Of a stretch of DNA of 64,000 bases, positions 25,875 through 34,000 are shown piece after piece. Under the pieces are notes generated by a model, which did not search any database, was not told the origin of the DNA, and saw nothing but the letters and a program-made list of their open reading frames with translations. Location: positions 1 to 64,000 of the forward strand of contig NZ_JABBGJ010000018.1 of NCBI RefSeq assembly GCF_012927345.1. Reading direction: 5' to 3'. This DNA comes from Paraburkholderia polaris (GTDB taxonomy: Bacteria > Pseudomonadota > Gammaproteobacteria > Burkholderiales > Burkholderiaceae). The position numbers and the translations under genes are program-made. Position 1 is the stretch's first letter. Each line of letters begins with the position of its first letter.

Positions 25875-27545
25875 TTACCAGCTCCTGAAGCGAGCCGGCG
25901 GCGCGTACAGTCCGCCCGACCACGTCACCAGATCGTCGATGCTGCGTGCCGCCAGCAGCGAACGCTTTGCTTCGCCGCGACGAATGCCGAGATCTTCCGG
26001 ATACGCGACGATGCCGCGCCGGCGCAATTCGGCCGTTTTCTCAGGCTTCGCGCGCAGCCCGATCGGCGTCACGCCGGCTACCGCTGCCAGCGCCGCACGC
26101 CGCTCGTCGATCCCTTCGGCCTTGTGCAAATGCGCGATGCCTTCCTCGGTGACGACATGGCTCACGTCGTCGCCGTAGATCATCACCGGGGCGATCGGCA
26201 TGCCGCTTTTCGCACCGACGGCGACCGCATCGAGTTCATCGACGAAGGTCGGCTCGCCGCCTTTCTTGTACGTCTCGGCCATCTGCACGACCAGCTTCTG
26301 CCCACGCGAGACCGGACCCTGGTCCTTCAGCAGCTTGAGCCATGCTTCGCTCGAATGACGCCGGCCGCGCGGATCGTGGCCCATGTTCGGCGCACCGCCG
26401 AAACCGGCAAGACGTCCGCGCGTGACCGTCGATGAATTCGCGTCTGCGTCGATCTGCAAGGTCGAGCCGATAAACAGATCGACGCCGTATTGACCGGCCA
26501 GTTGGCACAGCACGCGGTTCGAGCGCAGGCTGCCATCGTTGCCCGTGAAAAATACGTCGGGGCGCGCCTCGATATAGGCCTCCATGCCGACTTCACTGCC
26601 GAAGCAATGGATGCTGTCGACCCAGCCCGATTCGATCGCGGGGATCATGGTGGGGTGCGGATTGAGTGTCCAGTTGCGGCAGATTTTGCCTTTCAGACCG
26701 AGCGATTCGCCGTAGGTGGGCAGCAACAATTCGATCGCCGCGGTATCGAAGCCGATGCCGTGATTCAGCGACGTTACGCCGTACGGCTCGTAGATGCCGC
26801 GAATCACCATCATCGCGGTGAGCACCTGCAGATCGCCGATATGCCGTGGGTCGCGCGTGAACAGCGGCTCGACGGCGAACGGCCGGTCTGCCTGCACGAC
26901 CACGTCGACCCACGAACCCGGAATATCGACGCGCGGCAGTTCATCGACGATCTCATTGACCTGCACGATCACGATGCCGTGCCGGAACGCGGCGGCTTCG
27001 GCGATGGTCGGCGTGTCTTCGGTGTTCGGGCCGGTGTACAGGTTGCCGTGACGGTCGGCCTTTTCCGCGCACAGCAGCGCGACGTGCGGCGTGAGATCGA
27101 CGAACATCCGCGCGTACAACTCGACATACGTGTAGATCGCGCCGATTTCCAGTTGACCGTCTTCGAGCAACTGCGCGACGCGCAAACTCTGCGGCCCGGC
27201 AAACGAGAAATCGACCTTGTGCGCGATGCCGCGTTCGAACAGCGTCAGATGTTCAGGGCGGCCGATGCTCGAAATCAGCAGATGCACGTCGTGGATCTTT
27301 TGCGGATCGACCTTGGCAAACGAACGGGACAGGAAGTCGGCCTGTTTCTGGTTGTCGCCTTCGAGTGCGACGCGGTCGCCCGGTTGAATCAGCGTTTCGA
27401 GTGCATCGACGATGCGGTTGGTCGGCAGGATGCCGTCTTCCAGCCACGGTGCAATGGCCGCGAGGCGACGGTTCTTTTCGTCGCGGCGTGTGGTCCAGGA
27501 ACGTGCGGGGGTGGACGCTTCGGTGGCTTCGGCGGGTCGGTTCAT
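25875..27545 (-). CDS. mdcA: Malonate decarboxylase subunit alpha (acetyl-S-ACP:malonate ACP transferase)
   Basis: A 556-residue CoA-transferase-fold subunit that exchanges acetyl for malonyl on MdcC, so that free malonate is taken up and acetate released. VALEGDNQKQADFLSRSFAK, YGVTSLNHGIGFDTAAIELLLP and GGAPNMGHDPRGRRHSS are MdcA hallmarks. Length is normal. It starts 8 nt after the GntR regulator gene and leads the structural genes. Confidence 0.96.
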   Translation of the reverse strand: MNRPAEATEASTPARSWTTRRDEKNRRLAAIAPWLEDGILPTNRIVDALETLIQPGDRVALEGDNQKQADFLSRSFAKVDPQKIHDVHLLISSIGRPEHLTLFERGIAHKVDFSFAGPQSLRVAQLLEDGQLEIGAIYTYVELYARMFVDLTPHVALLCAEKADRHGNLYTGPNTEDTPTIAEAAAFRHGIVIVQVNEIVDELPRVDIPGSWVDVVVQADRPFAVEPLFTRDPRHIGDLQVLTAMMVIRGIYEPYGVTSLNHGIGFDTAAIELLLPTYGESLGLKGKICRNWTLNPHPTMIPAIESGWVDSIHCFGSEVGMEAYIEARPDVFFTGNDGSLRSNRVLCQLAGQYGVDLFIGSTLQIDADANSSTVTRGRLAGFGGAPNMGHDPRGRRHSSEAWLKLLKDQGPVSRGQKLVVQMAETYKKGGEPTFVDELDAVAVGAKSGMPIAPVMIYGDDVSHVVTEEGIAHLHKAEGIDERRAALAAVAGVTPIGLRAKPEKTAELRRRGIVAYPEDLGIRRGEAKRSLLAARSIDDLVTWSGGLYAPPARFRSW

Positions 27546-27553
27546 CGGCGGAT

Positions 27554-28327
27554 TCAGCTCCCGGTGGTGGGGCGCGTGCGTTTGGCGCGCGGCTTGGGTT
27601 GGTTCGCAAGCGCGGCTTCCGCCTGCGCGCGTTCGGTCAGGAAACGATGCAGCAGGTCACCGGTGCCGAGCAGATGCGCGACGACCAGAGACTGGGCAGC
27701 AGGAATGTCACGGCGTTCTACAGCGTCGAGCAAGGCTGCGTGTTCATTGTCCGATTCGCCCTTGTACGACGGCAAGCCGAACTTCAGGCGCAAATACCGT
27801 TCGCCGCGCCGATGCAGCGTGCCGATCATGTCCTCGAGTTGCGGACGGGCGGCGGGTGCATACAGGCTCATGTGAAAGGCCACATTGCGCGCGACGTACA
27901 ACGACGGGTCCGGCTCGCGTTCGGCGGCGCGGCAGAGGCTGGCGGATTCGCGCAGCGTGGCGGCGGTGTGACTCGGAATCGCGAGGCCGATGGCGAGGCT
28001 CTCCAGCGCGGAGCGGATCTCATAGATTTCGCGCGCTTCATCCCGCGATAACGGCGCGACGGTGGCGCCTTTATGCACGGCGGCTCTCGTCCAGCCTTCG
28101 CTTTCGAGCTGGCGCAAGGCCTCACGCACAGGAATTGCGCTGACCGAGAAATGCCGCGCGATCGCGTCCTGCCGCAACGGCGCACCAGGCGCCAGCGTGC
28201 CGTCGACAATCGCCGCGCGCAGCGCCTCCGCGATCACGTGGGACATGCTCTCACGCGGCGCCGCCGCGGGTAGAAGCGGGCTGCGCGCTGGGGCGTCCAG
28301 GGGAAAACCATCTATTGCGTCGCTCAT
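27554..28327 (-). CDS. GntR-family regulator (FCD type), probable malonate regulator
   Basis: A 257-residue regulator: winged HTH at about 23-90 (GAPLRQDAIARHFSVSAIPVREALRQLESEGW) and an all-helical FCD domain (~100-225) that in relatives binds small acids through a metal. It heads the mdc operon, 8 nt before mdcA, the position held by MdcY-type repressors that respond to malonate. The ATG at 28327 is chosen over an in-frame TTG; a 17-nt palindrome overlaps this start, implying autoregulation. The C-terminus is basic (RAKRTRPT). Confidence 0.92.
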   Translation of the reverse strand: MSDAIDGFPLDAPARSPLLPAAAPRESMSHVIAEALRAAIVDGTLAPGAPLRQDAIARHFSVSAIPVREALRQLESEGWTRAAVHKGATVAPLSRDEAREIYEIRSALESLAIGLAIPSHTAATLRESASLCRAAEREPDPSLYVARNVAFHMSLYAPAARPQLEDMIGTLHRRGERYLRLKFGLPSYKGESDNEHAALLDAVERRDIPAAQSLVVAHLLGTGDLLHRFLTERAQAEAALANQPKPRAKRTRPTTGS

Positions 28328-28342
28328 AATATCCAATATTAT
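28326..28342. promoter_or_regulatory. Perfect palindrome at the mdc operon start, candidate GntR operator
   Basis: ATAATAT-CCA-ATATTAT has perfect 7-bp arms around a 3-nt spacer and overlaps the start codon of the GntR gene. It is very AT-rich in GC-rich DNA. It lies in the divergent region between the mdc operon and the MFS gene, so one bound repressor could control the mdc side and possibly both. Confidence 0.65.
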
Positions 28343-28510
28343 ATATGAAATCGCGCGATTTTACAGGCGGGCAAACCCGGAAAATTCTTCACCACCGGGG
28401 CCTGTGATGTCTCTTCACGTTATACGAGACACGTCGATCCACTAACAAGCGCGCCATCTCGTCGTTTGCTTTACGTAAGCCATGTATGCCAACCGCAGGG
28501 CCGGAGGAGC

Positions 28511-29812
28511 ATGATGAATTCACTAACCGACCGCACGCCGGTCACGCGGCGCCGCACGCCGCTCAATCGTTCGCAGATCGCAGGTTTTTGGGGAGCGTGG
28601 GCCGGCTGGACGCTCGACGGGATGGACTCGTTCATCTATGCACTCGTGTTGACGCCGGCGTTGACCGAACTGTTGCCGCGCTCGGGGTACGCCGCGACGC
28701 CCGCCAATGTCGGCCTCGCCGGTTCGATTCTGTTCGCGCTGTTTCTGGTCGGCTGGGGGCTGTCGTTCATCTGGGGGCCGCTTGCCGACCGCTTCGGCCG
28801 CACCAAGGTGCTGGCGGGCACCATCTTCACGTTCGCCATTTTCACGGGACTCGCCGCGACCTCGCACAACGTGTGGGAGCTCGCCATCTATCGCTTCATT
28901 GCCGGAGTCGGCATTGGCGGCGAGTGGGCGTTGGCGGGGACCTATGTGGCCGAGTCATGGCCGGAAGATCGCCGCAAGATGGGCGCCGGGTATCTGCAAA
29001 CGGGTTACTACGCCGGGTTCTTTCTGGCGGCCGCGCTCAACTACACGATCGGCGTGCATTACGGCTGGCGCGCAATGTTCCTGACCGGCGCGGTGCCGGT
29101 GGTCGTCGCGATTCTGGTGCTGCTGCGCGTGAAGGAGTCGGATAAGTGGCAGAAGGCGGAAGCGCGCACCGTGCGCGCCAGCCCGTTGCGCGAAATCCTC
29201 GGGCCGAGGTATCGGCGTCGGACATGGGTCGCGTGCATTCTGCTGACGATCGCGATCGTCGGTTTGTGGGCCGGCGCGGTATACGAGCCGTCGGCTGTGA
29301 TTCAGTTGGCGACGAAGGCCGGCATGGCGAAGAACGATGCGATCAGGACGGCGTCGCTGGCTACCGGCTTGCTGTCGATTGCGACGATTCTCGGCTGTCT
29401 CGCGTTACCGCCGCTTGCCGAGCGGATCGGCCGCAAGAAGACACTGGCGATTTACTTCATCGGCATGGCCGTGGCGATTGTCGGCAGTTTCGGTTGGGCG
29501 TTCTATCTGCCAAATGGGCTCGCACCGTTTATCGCGTGGCTCTTCGTGCTGGGCTTCTTCGGCGGCAATTTTGCGCTGTTCAGCTTGTGGCTGCCGGAGC
29601 AGTTCGAGACCCGCGTACGGGCCACGGCGTTCGCGTTCTGCACGTCGTTCGGGAGGTTTGTCGGGGCGGGTGTCAACTTTTTGCTCGGCGCGGCGGTTCT
29701 GCATATGCATACGCTCGGCGTGCCGGTGGCGTTGACGGCGCTGGCGTTTATCGTCGGTTTGTTGGTGATTCCGTTTGCGCCGGAGACGAAGGGGGAGGTG
29801 TTGCCGCAGTGA
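28511..29812 (+). CDS. MFS transporter, possible malonate/carboxylate importer
   Basis: A 433-residue protein with 12 predicted helices. The A-motif is GPLADRFGRTKVLAGT after helix 2 and LAERIGRKKTLAI in the second half; WTLDGMDSFIYALVLTPAL resembles the first helix of aromatic acid/metabolite:H+ symporters, with an Asp in the membrane. A strong GGAGGAG precedes tandem ATG codons at 28511 and 28514. It is divergent from the malonate operon, which lacks the usual MdcL-MdcM or MadL-MadM importer, so it is a candidate malonate uptake protein; that is inference. Confidence 0.88.
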   Translation: MMNSLTDRTPVTRRRTPLNRSQIAGFWGAWAGWTLDGMDSFIYALVLTPALTELLPRSGYAATPANVGLAGSILFALFLVGWGLSFIWGPLADRFGRTKVLAGTIFTFAIFTGLAATSHNVWELAIYRFIAGVGIGGEWALAGTYVAESWPEDRRKMGAGYLQTGYYAGFFLAAALNYTIGVHYGWRAMFLTGAVPVVVAILVLLRVKESDKWQKAEARTVRASPLREILGPRYRRRTWVACILLTIAIVGLWAGAVYEPSAVIQLATKAGMAKNDAIRTASLATGLLSIATILGCLALPPLAERIGRKKTLAIYFIGMAVAIVGSFGWAFYLPNGLAPFIAWLFVLGFFGGNFALFSLWLPEQFETRVRATAFAFCTSFGRFVGAGVNFLLGAAVLHMHTLGVPVALTALAFIVGLLVIPFAPETKGEVLPQ

Positions 29813-29900
29813 GGTTGGCCGTTTGGCTGCGTGGCGGGCGTGGGCGGCGGCAGGCATGCTTTCTATCAGTTAGACGACGTGTTCCTTCAGCGTTCTGGGT

Positions 29901-29929
29901 TTGCCGTTCTGTACGATAATCTGTACAAT
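29901..29929 (+). promoter_or_regulatory. Promoter and operator of the yefM-yoeB-like pair
   Basis: A good sigma-70 promoter is visible: TTGCCG (29901-29906), a 17-nt spacer, TACAAT (29924-29929). Two TGTAC cores, at 29910-29914 and 29922-29926, are 12 nt apart and overlap the spacer and -10 box. E. coli YefM-YoeB represses its promoter through TGTACA palindromes, so this looks like the equivalent autoregulatory site. The antitoxin ATG is ~140 nt downstream, giving a long leader in which nothing else is recognised. Confidence 0.7.
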
Positions 29930-30072
29930 GATTGCCGTGGCGCAGAAGTGTTTTTTATGAACCTTCAGCTCAGCTACCAGCCCCCCAGTGCAAGAAGTCC
30001 ATTCGGTGGTGGAATCGTCTCTAACTTTTGACAGGAGCGACTGGAGGGAAACCTCTCAGATCGATAAAACGA

Positions 30073-30366
30073 ATGAACGTCCTTACTTATAGCGAGGCGC
30101 GTGCCGGCTTTAAGCAAGCGATGGACGACGTCTGCCGCGATCACACGCCCATGCTGATAACCAGACAGGGCGGCGAAAATGTGGTCATGGTTTCGCTCGA
30201 GGATTTCAATGCGATGCAGGAGACCTTGTATCTGTTGAGTTCATCGAAGAACGCCCAGCGGCTCGCCAAATCCATCGCCCAGTTGAACGCCGGCGGTGCG
30301 ACTGCGCGCGAACTGCTGATCGATGAACAAACAGAAAAGCCGCAACGAGGAGGCCGCAAAGGCTGA
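30073..30366 (+). CDS. yefM: YefM/Phd-type antitoxin
   Basis: A 97-residue protein of the Phd/YefM family. The N-terminal dimer/DNA-binding part reads MNVLTYSEARAGFKQAMDDV, and GGENVVMVSLEDFNAMQETLYLLSS is the conserved centre. The C-terminus is basic (KPQRGGRKG), somewhat longer than the usual ~83-92 residues. It overlaps the toxin gene by 44 nt in a different frame. Confidence 0.92.
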   Translation: MNVLTYSEARAGFKQAMDDVCRDHTPMLITRQGGENVVMVSLEDFNAMQETLYLLSSSKNAQRLAKSIAQLNAGGATARELLIDEQTEKPQRGGRKG

Positions 30367-30628
30367 TAGTGTTTTTATGTTTACCGACGAAGCGTGGGAC
30401 GACTATTTGCATTGGCAAGAGACTGACCGAAAGGTCTTGCGCAAGATCAACACGTTGCTAGAGGAGTGTCGGCGCGATCCTTATCGCGGTACGGGAAAAC
30501 CGGAGGCGTTAGTTGGGAGCTTAAGCGGGTTCTGGTCGCGACGTATCACGCACGCTGATCGCTTGGTCTACTTGCCGAGAGACGGAAAGATCTACGTGAT
30601 TGCCTGCCGCTTTCACTACGACGACTGA
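30323..30628 (+). CDS. yoeB: YoeB/Txe-type toxin (ribosome-dependent mRNA interferase)
   Basis: A 101-residue protein very like YoeB: DEAWDDYLHWQETDRKVLRKIN, then GKPEALVGSLSGFWSRRITHADRLVY and the C-terminal CRFHY with the catalytic-site His/Tyr. Family proteins start about three residues before SVFMF, so using the later ATG at 30377 would trim the first beta strand; the ATG at 30323 adds 17 polar residues instead. The true start is therefore uncertain, but the catalytic part is intact. Confidence 0.9.
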   Translation: MNKQKSRNEEAAKADSVFMFTDEAWDDYLHWQETDRKVLRKINTLLEECRRDPYRGTGKPEALVGSLSGFWSRRITHADRLVYLPRDGKIYVIACRFHYDD

Positions 30629-30635
30629 AACGAAG

Positions 30636-30659
30636 AACCGGGCGCTGCGCCCGGTTTTC
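30636..30659 (+). terminator. Rho-independent terminator after yoeB
   Basis: A 9-bp stem (AACCGGGCG with CGCCCGGTT) and a 3-nt loop, followed by TTCT, starts 7 nt after the toxin stop. Confidence 0.88.
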
Positions 30660-30840
30660 TGTTTAACGCATCAACGCGTGTAGCGCGTGCCATGCGCTAC
30701 ACCCCGCACCGATGCCACCTTGCCGGCACCGTCAGCGTGCGCGGCGCCCGCGGCATGTTGTACACATCTGCGTTGCCGTGCGCCGCAATGAAGTACTTGT
30801 GGTCGAACAGGTGAATGGGAGATGCGAGAGGGGGCGAATC

Positions 30841-31761
30841 TCAATCGGCGTGATGCCGCGCCCGTCCGCCGTAACGCAACATCGAAAGCAGCGGCCAGCC
30901 GAGATTCACGCCGAGGCTGGCGATCACGATCAATGCCATGCCCGCGAGTTGCGGCAACGACAGCGCCCGCCCATACACAACGGCATCGACCACGATCGCC
31001 GTCAGCGGATAGACGAACAGCAGCACGGCGATGATCGGTGTGGTCAGCTTCGGCAGCGCGCCGTAGATCAGCACATACGACAACCCCGTATGCAGCACGC
31101 CCATGCCGACCAGCCAGAACCACTGCATCGGCCCGATATGCACGGCAGTGAGCGGCGCAATGAACGGCAGGCACACCACGCCGACCGCGCATTGCGCGAG
31201 CGTCAGCAGATGTGGCCGCAAATTGCCGAGCCCTTTGGCGATCAGCGTGACGCTCGCGTACAGCACCGAGCCCGCCAATGCCTCGCCGATGCCGATCAGA
31301 TAGCTCGTATGCCCCTGCAGATTCCCGGTGGCCGCGACGCCCGAGGCCAAAACAAGCCCGACGAACGCGGTCGCGATCCAGCCGAGCCGGTCGATTCCGA
31401 GGCGCTCATTGAACAGCGCCGCGCCCATCAGCACGACCCAGAACGGCTGCACATGAAACACCACCGTCGCCACCGCAATGCTGGTGCGATGAATCGCGTC
31501 GAAGAAACCGACCCATTGCGTGACCATCAACACGCCGGAGATCAGCGCGAGCGCGACGGTGCGCCGCGTGAAATGCGCTCGGGTGAAGAAGCCTTTCCAC
31601 GCGCAATACGCGGCAAGCGAAAGGAAACCGAACAGGCAGCGAAAGAACACCAGCGTCAGCGCGCCGAGCCGCGCTTCCTCGACGAAGATGCCGAGCGTGC
31701 CCATCAAAAGCCCACCGCTGGCCAGCGTAAAGGCGCCTTGTTGACGTTGGGTGAGGGACAT
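30841..31761 (-). CDS. EamA/DMT-family transporter
   Basis: A 306-residue protein with two EamA repeats and about ten predicted transmembrane helices (GGLLMGTLGIFVEEARLGALTLVFFR in the first, a second repeat from ~150). Such proteins export amino acids or metabolites. The ATG at 31761 precedes the first helix; an in-frame codon at 31791 adds only polar residues. It is divergent from a LysR gene, which probably regulates it. Confidence 0.9.
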   Translation of the reverse strand: MSLTQRQQGAFTLASGGLLMGTLGIFVEEARLGALTLVFFRCLFGFLSLAAYCAWKGFFTRAHFTRRTVALALISGVLMVTQWVGFFDAIHRTSIAVATVVFHVQPFWVVLMGAALFNERLGIDRLGWIATAFVGLVLASGVAATGNLQGHTSYLIGIGEALAGSVLYASVTLIAKGLGNLRPHLLTLAQCAVGVVCLPFIAPLTAVHIGPMQWFWLVGMGVLHTGLSYVLIYGALPKLTTPIIAVLLFVYPLTAIVVDAVVYGRALSLPQLAGMALIVIASLGVNLGWPLLSMLRYGGRARHHAD

Positions 31762-31822
31762 GCGAAGCCGCTCCGTAAGGTGGAGACACAAGTATTGCGC
31801 GGCTTGCGCGGCACCGGCAAAC

Positions 31823-31841
31823 GAATTAAATTGAGTAATTC
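31823..31841. promoter_or_regulatory. Candidate LysR-type operator
   Basis: GAATTA and TAATTC form perfect 6-bp arms around a 7-nt centre, 22 nt upstream of the lysR ATG and 62 nt from the EamA start. The 6-7-6 layout fits LysR-type boxes. Confidence 0.5.
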
Positions 31842-31862
31842 CATAAGCCGGATTGATAAATC

Positions 31863-32750
31863 ATGCACCCGGAATTCGACGTCGATTTGCTGCGCACCTT
31901 CGTCGCGGTGGTGGAAACGGGCAGCTTCACGAAGGCGGCGACTACCGTGCACCGCTCGCAGGCGGCGGTCAGCATGCAGATCAAGCGGCTCGAAACCATG
32001 CTCGGCACCACGCTGTTCGCCCGCAACACGCGCAATCTTTCGCTCACGCGGCCCGGCAATACGCTGCTCGAGTACGCGCGGCGTGTGCTGGCGTTGCATG
32101 AGGAGGCGTGGTCGGCGATCGTGCGGCCCGAGGTGACCGGGCGCGTGGTGCTGGGCGCACCGGACGATTACGTGTCGTCGCTGCTGTCGCCGGTGTTGCG
32201 GCGCTTTTCGAATCTGTATCCGCACGTGGAGATCGAGATCGTCTGCGCGCAGAGCACGTCGCTCGCGCCGATGCTGGCCGATAACAAGATCGATCTCGCC
32301 TTCGTCACGCGCGACCGCCAATTGCGCGGCGAATTCGTGCGCAGCGAGCCGATGGTATGGGTGGGGGCGTCGCTGGATACGCCGGTGCTGGCGGCGTCGC
32401 CTCTGCCGGTCGGGCTTTACGAGCCGGGCTGTGTCGCGCGCCAGCATACGCTGGCGGCACTCGACGGTGCGCGTATCCGCTATCGGGCGGCGTTTAGCAG
32501 CGCAAGTCTGATGGGTTTGGTGGCGACCGTGGATGCGGGGCTTTCGGTGATCGCGCTCACGCGCTGTAGCGTGCCGCAGCGGCTGGCGATACTCGGCGAA
32601 GCGCAAGGCTTGCCGAAGATCGCGCCGCTGGAAATCGTGGTGGCGCGCAGCGCCAAATCGGACCGGCCGACATGCGATTATCTGGCCGCGCAGATGGTGC
32701 AGGATTTGTCGCTGCGCAGCCAGCCGCGTGGCTCGGCGGCGGCTCCTTGA
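31863..32750 (+). CDS. LysR-family transcriptional regulator
   Basis: A 295-residue regulator with the usual HTH (ETGSFTKAATTVHRSQAAVSMQIKRLETMLG in the first ~45 residues) and effector domain. The sequence resembles regulators of efflux genes in the ArgP/IciA-like broad group. It is divergent from the EamA transporter gene and probably controls it. Normal length. Confidence 0.93.
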   Translation: MHPEFDVDLLRTFVAVVETGSFTKAATTVHRSQAAVSMQIKRLETMLGTTLFARNTRNLSLTRPGNTLLEYARRVLALHEEAWSAIVRPEVTGRVVLGAPDDYVSSLLSPVLRRFSNLYPHVEIEIVCAQSTSLAPMLADNKIDLAFVTRDRQLRGEFVRSEPMVWVGASLDTPVLAASPLPVGLYEPGCVARQHTLAALDGARIRYRAAFSSASLMGLVATVDAGLSVIALTRCSVPQRLAILGEAQGLPKIAPLEIVVARSAKSDRPTCDYLAAQMVQDLSLRSQPRGSAAAP

Positions 32751-32900
32751 TGATGTAACGATGGATGCATCGCGGAACGACCGTGCCGAAGCGCGTCGCC
32801 TGTCTGCGTTGCCTAAATGCGTGGCTTACTGCGCGGCTTACTGCGTGACGTGACCTGGAGCTCGGCCAAGCGGTTCAGCCGCGTGGCTTGGCTGCGCCGC

Positions 32901-33959
32901 TCATCCCCGAGCATAAGCCGTAACCTCACCATCCACTGCAAGCCGCACGTTTTCGCCCGGCCGCGGCGACAGATATCCCGGCACCCGAGCGCGCACCACG
33001 GTTCGCGCGCCGGACTGCAATTGCAGCGCGACGCCCGCGTCCTGTCCCTGAAAGATCACTTCCTGCACGACGGCGTCATAGGACGTCACGCCATTCGGCA
33101 TGGTTTCTTCGGCGCGTAACAGGCGGATCTGTTCAGGCCGCACCATGACGTCGACCGCACCGTTGCCCATCGGCGCGCACAGCGGCAAATCGCCGAGCTC
33201 GCAGTTGACGCGATCCTGTTTGACCACGCCCGGCAACAACACTGCTTCACCGACGAACGACGCGAGTTCCCGCGTCACCGGCCTGCGGTACAGCGTCTCC
33301 GGCGTCGCGGTCTGGATCAGGCGGCCGTTCCACAGCACCGCGACCTCATGGCCGAGCGACAACGCTTCCGATTGATCGTGCGTGACTAGCACCGCAGTCG
33401 CGCCGGTCGCGGCCAACGCACTGGCCACCGCCTGGCGCGTTTCGAGCCGCAATGCAGCGTCGAGCGACGAGAAGGGCTCATCGAGCATCACCAGTGTCGG
33501 CGACGGCGCGAGCGCCCGAGCCAGTGCGACACGCTGCTGCTGGCCGCCCGACAACTGCTGCGGCGCACGCTCGCCGAAGTTCGCCGGCAAGCCGACCAGC
33601 TCCAGCAATTCGGCCACACGATGACGCGCGCGGCGCTGCGTGCGCGGCAAGCCGAACACGATGTTGTCCGCCACGGAAAGATGCGGAAACAGCGCGCCTT
33701 CCTGCGGCACATAGCCAATGCGGCGCTGCTCGGAAGGCACATGCAGGTTGTCGCCGGCGACGCAGCGGCCGTCGATTTCGACGCTGCCGCTATCCGCGCG
33801 TTCGAAGCCGCACAACAGGCGCAGCAAGGTGGTCTTGCCGCTGCCGGACGGTCCGAGCAGCGCGAGCAGCGTGCCGCGCTCGACGGAGAGATCGATGCCA
33901 TGCAGCACCGGATGGCCGTCGAACGATTTTTGCAGTCCGCGGATACGAAGTTCGCTCAT
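32901..33959 (-). CDS. fbpC: Iron(III) ABC transporter ATP-binding protein, FbpC-like
   Basis: A 352-residue protein: ABC domain (~1-235) with Walker A GPSGSGKTT, signature LSGGQQQRVALARAL and Walker B LVMLDEPFSSLD, then a TOBE-like C-terminal beta domain (~250-350) typical of iron, thiosulfate and spermidine importers. An open frame runs on upstream to 34766, through the permease gene on the same strand, and is not a fusion. It starts 41 nt after fbpB and is the last gene of the iron block. Confidence 0.92.
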   Translation of the reverse strand: MSELRIRGLQKSFDGHPVLHGIDLSVERGTLLALLGPSGSGKTTLLRLLCGFERADSGSVEIDGRCVAGDNLHVPSEQRRIGYVPQEGALFPHLSVADNIVFGLPRTQRRARHRVAELLELVGLPANFGERAPQQLSGGQQQRVALARALAPSPTLVMLDEPFSSLDAALRLETRQAVASALAATGATAVLVTHDQSEALSLGHEVAVLWNGRLIQTATPETLYRRPVTRELASFVGEAVLLPGVVKQDRVNCELGDLPLCAPMGNGAVDVMVRPEQIRLLRAEETMPNGVTSYDAVVQEVIFQGQDAGVALQLQSGARTVVRARVPGYLSPRPGENVRLAVDGEVTAYARG

Positions 33960-34000
33960 GAAAATCCGATGTCTAAGAACAGGGCGATGGTGCGCGACAT

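Noticed and set aside
30712..32136. 474-codon plus-strand frame opposite the EamA gene
   Set aside because: It runs antisense through a clear transporter gene and into lysR in another frame.
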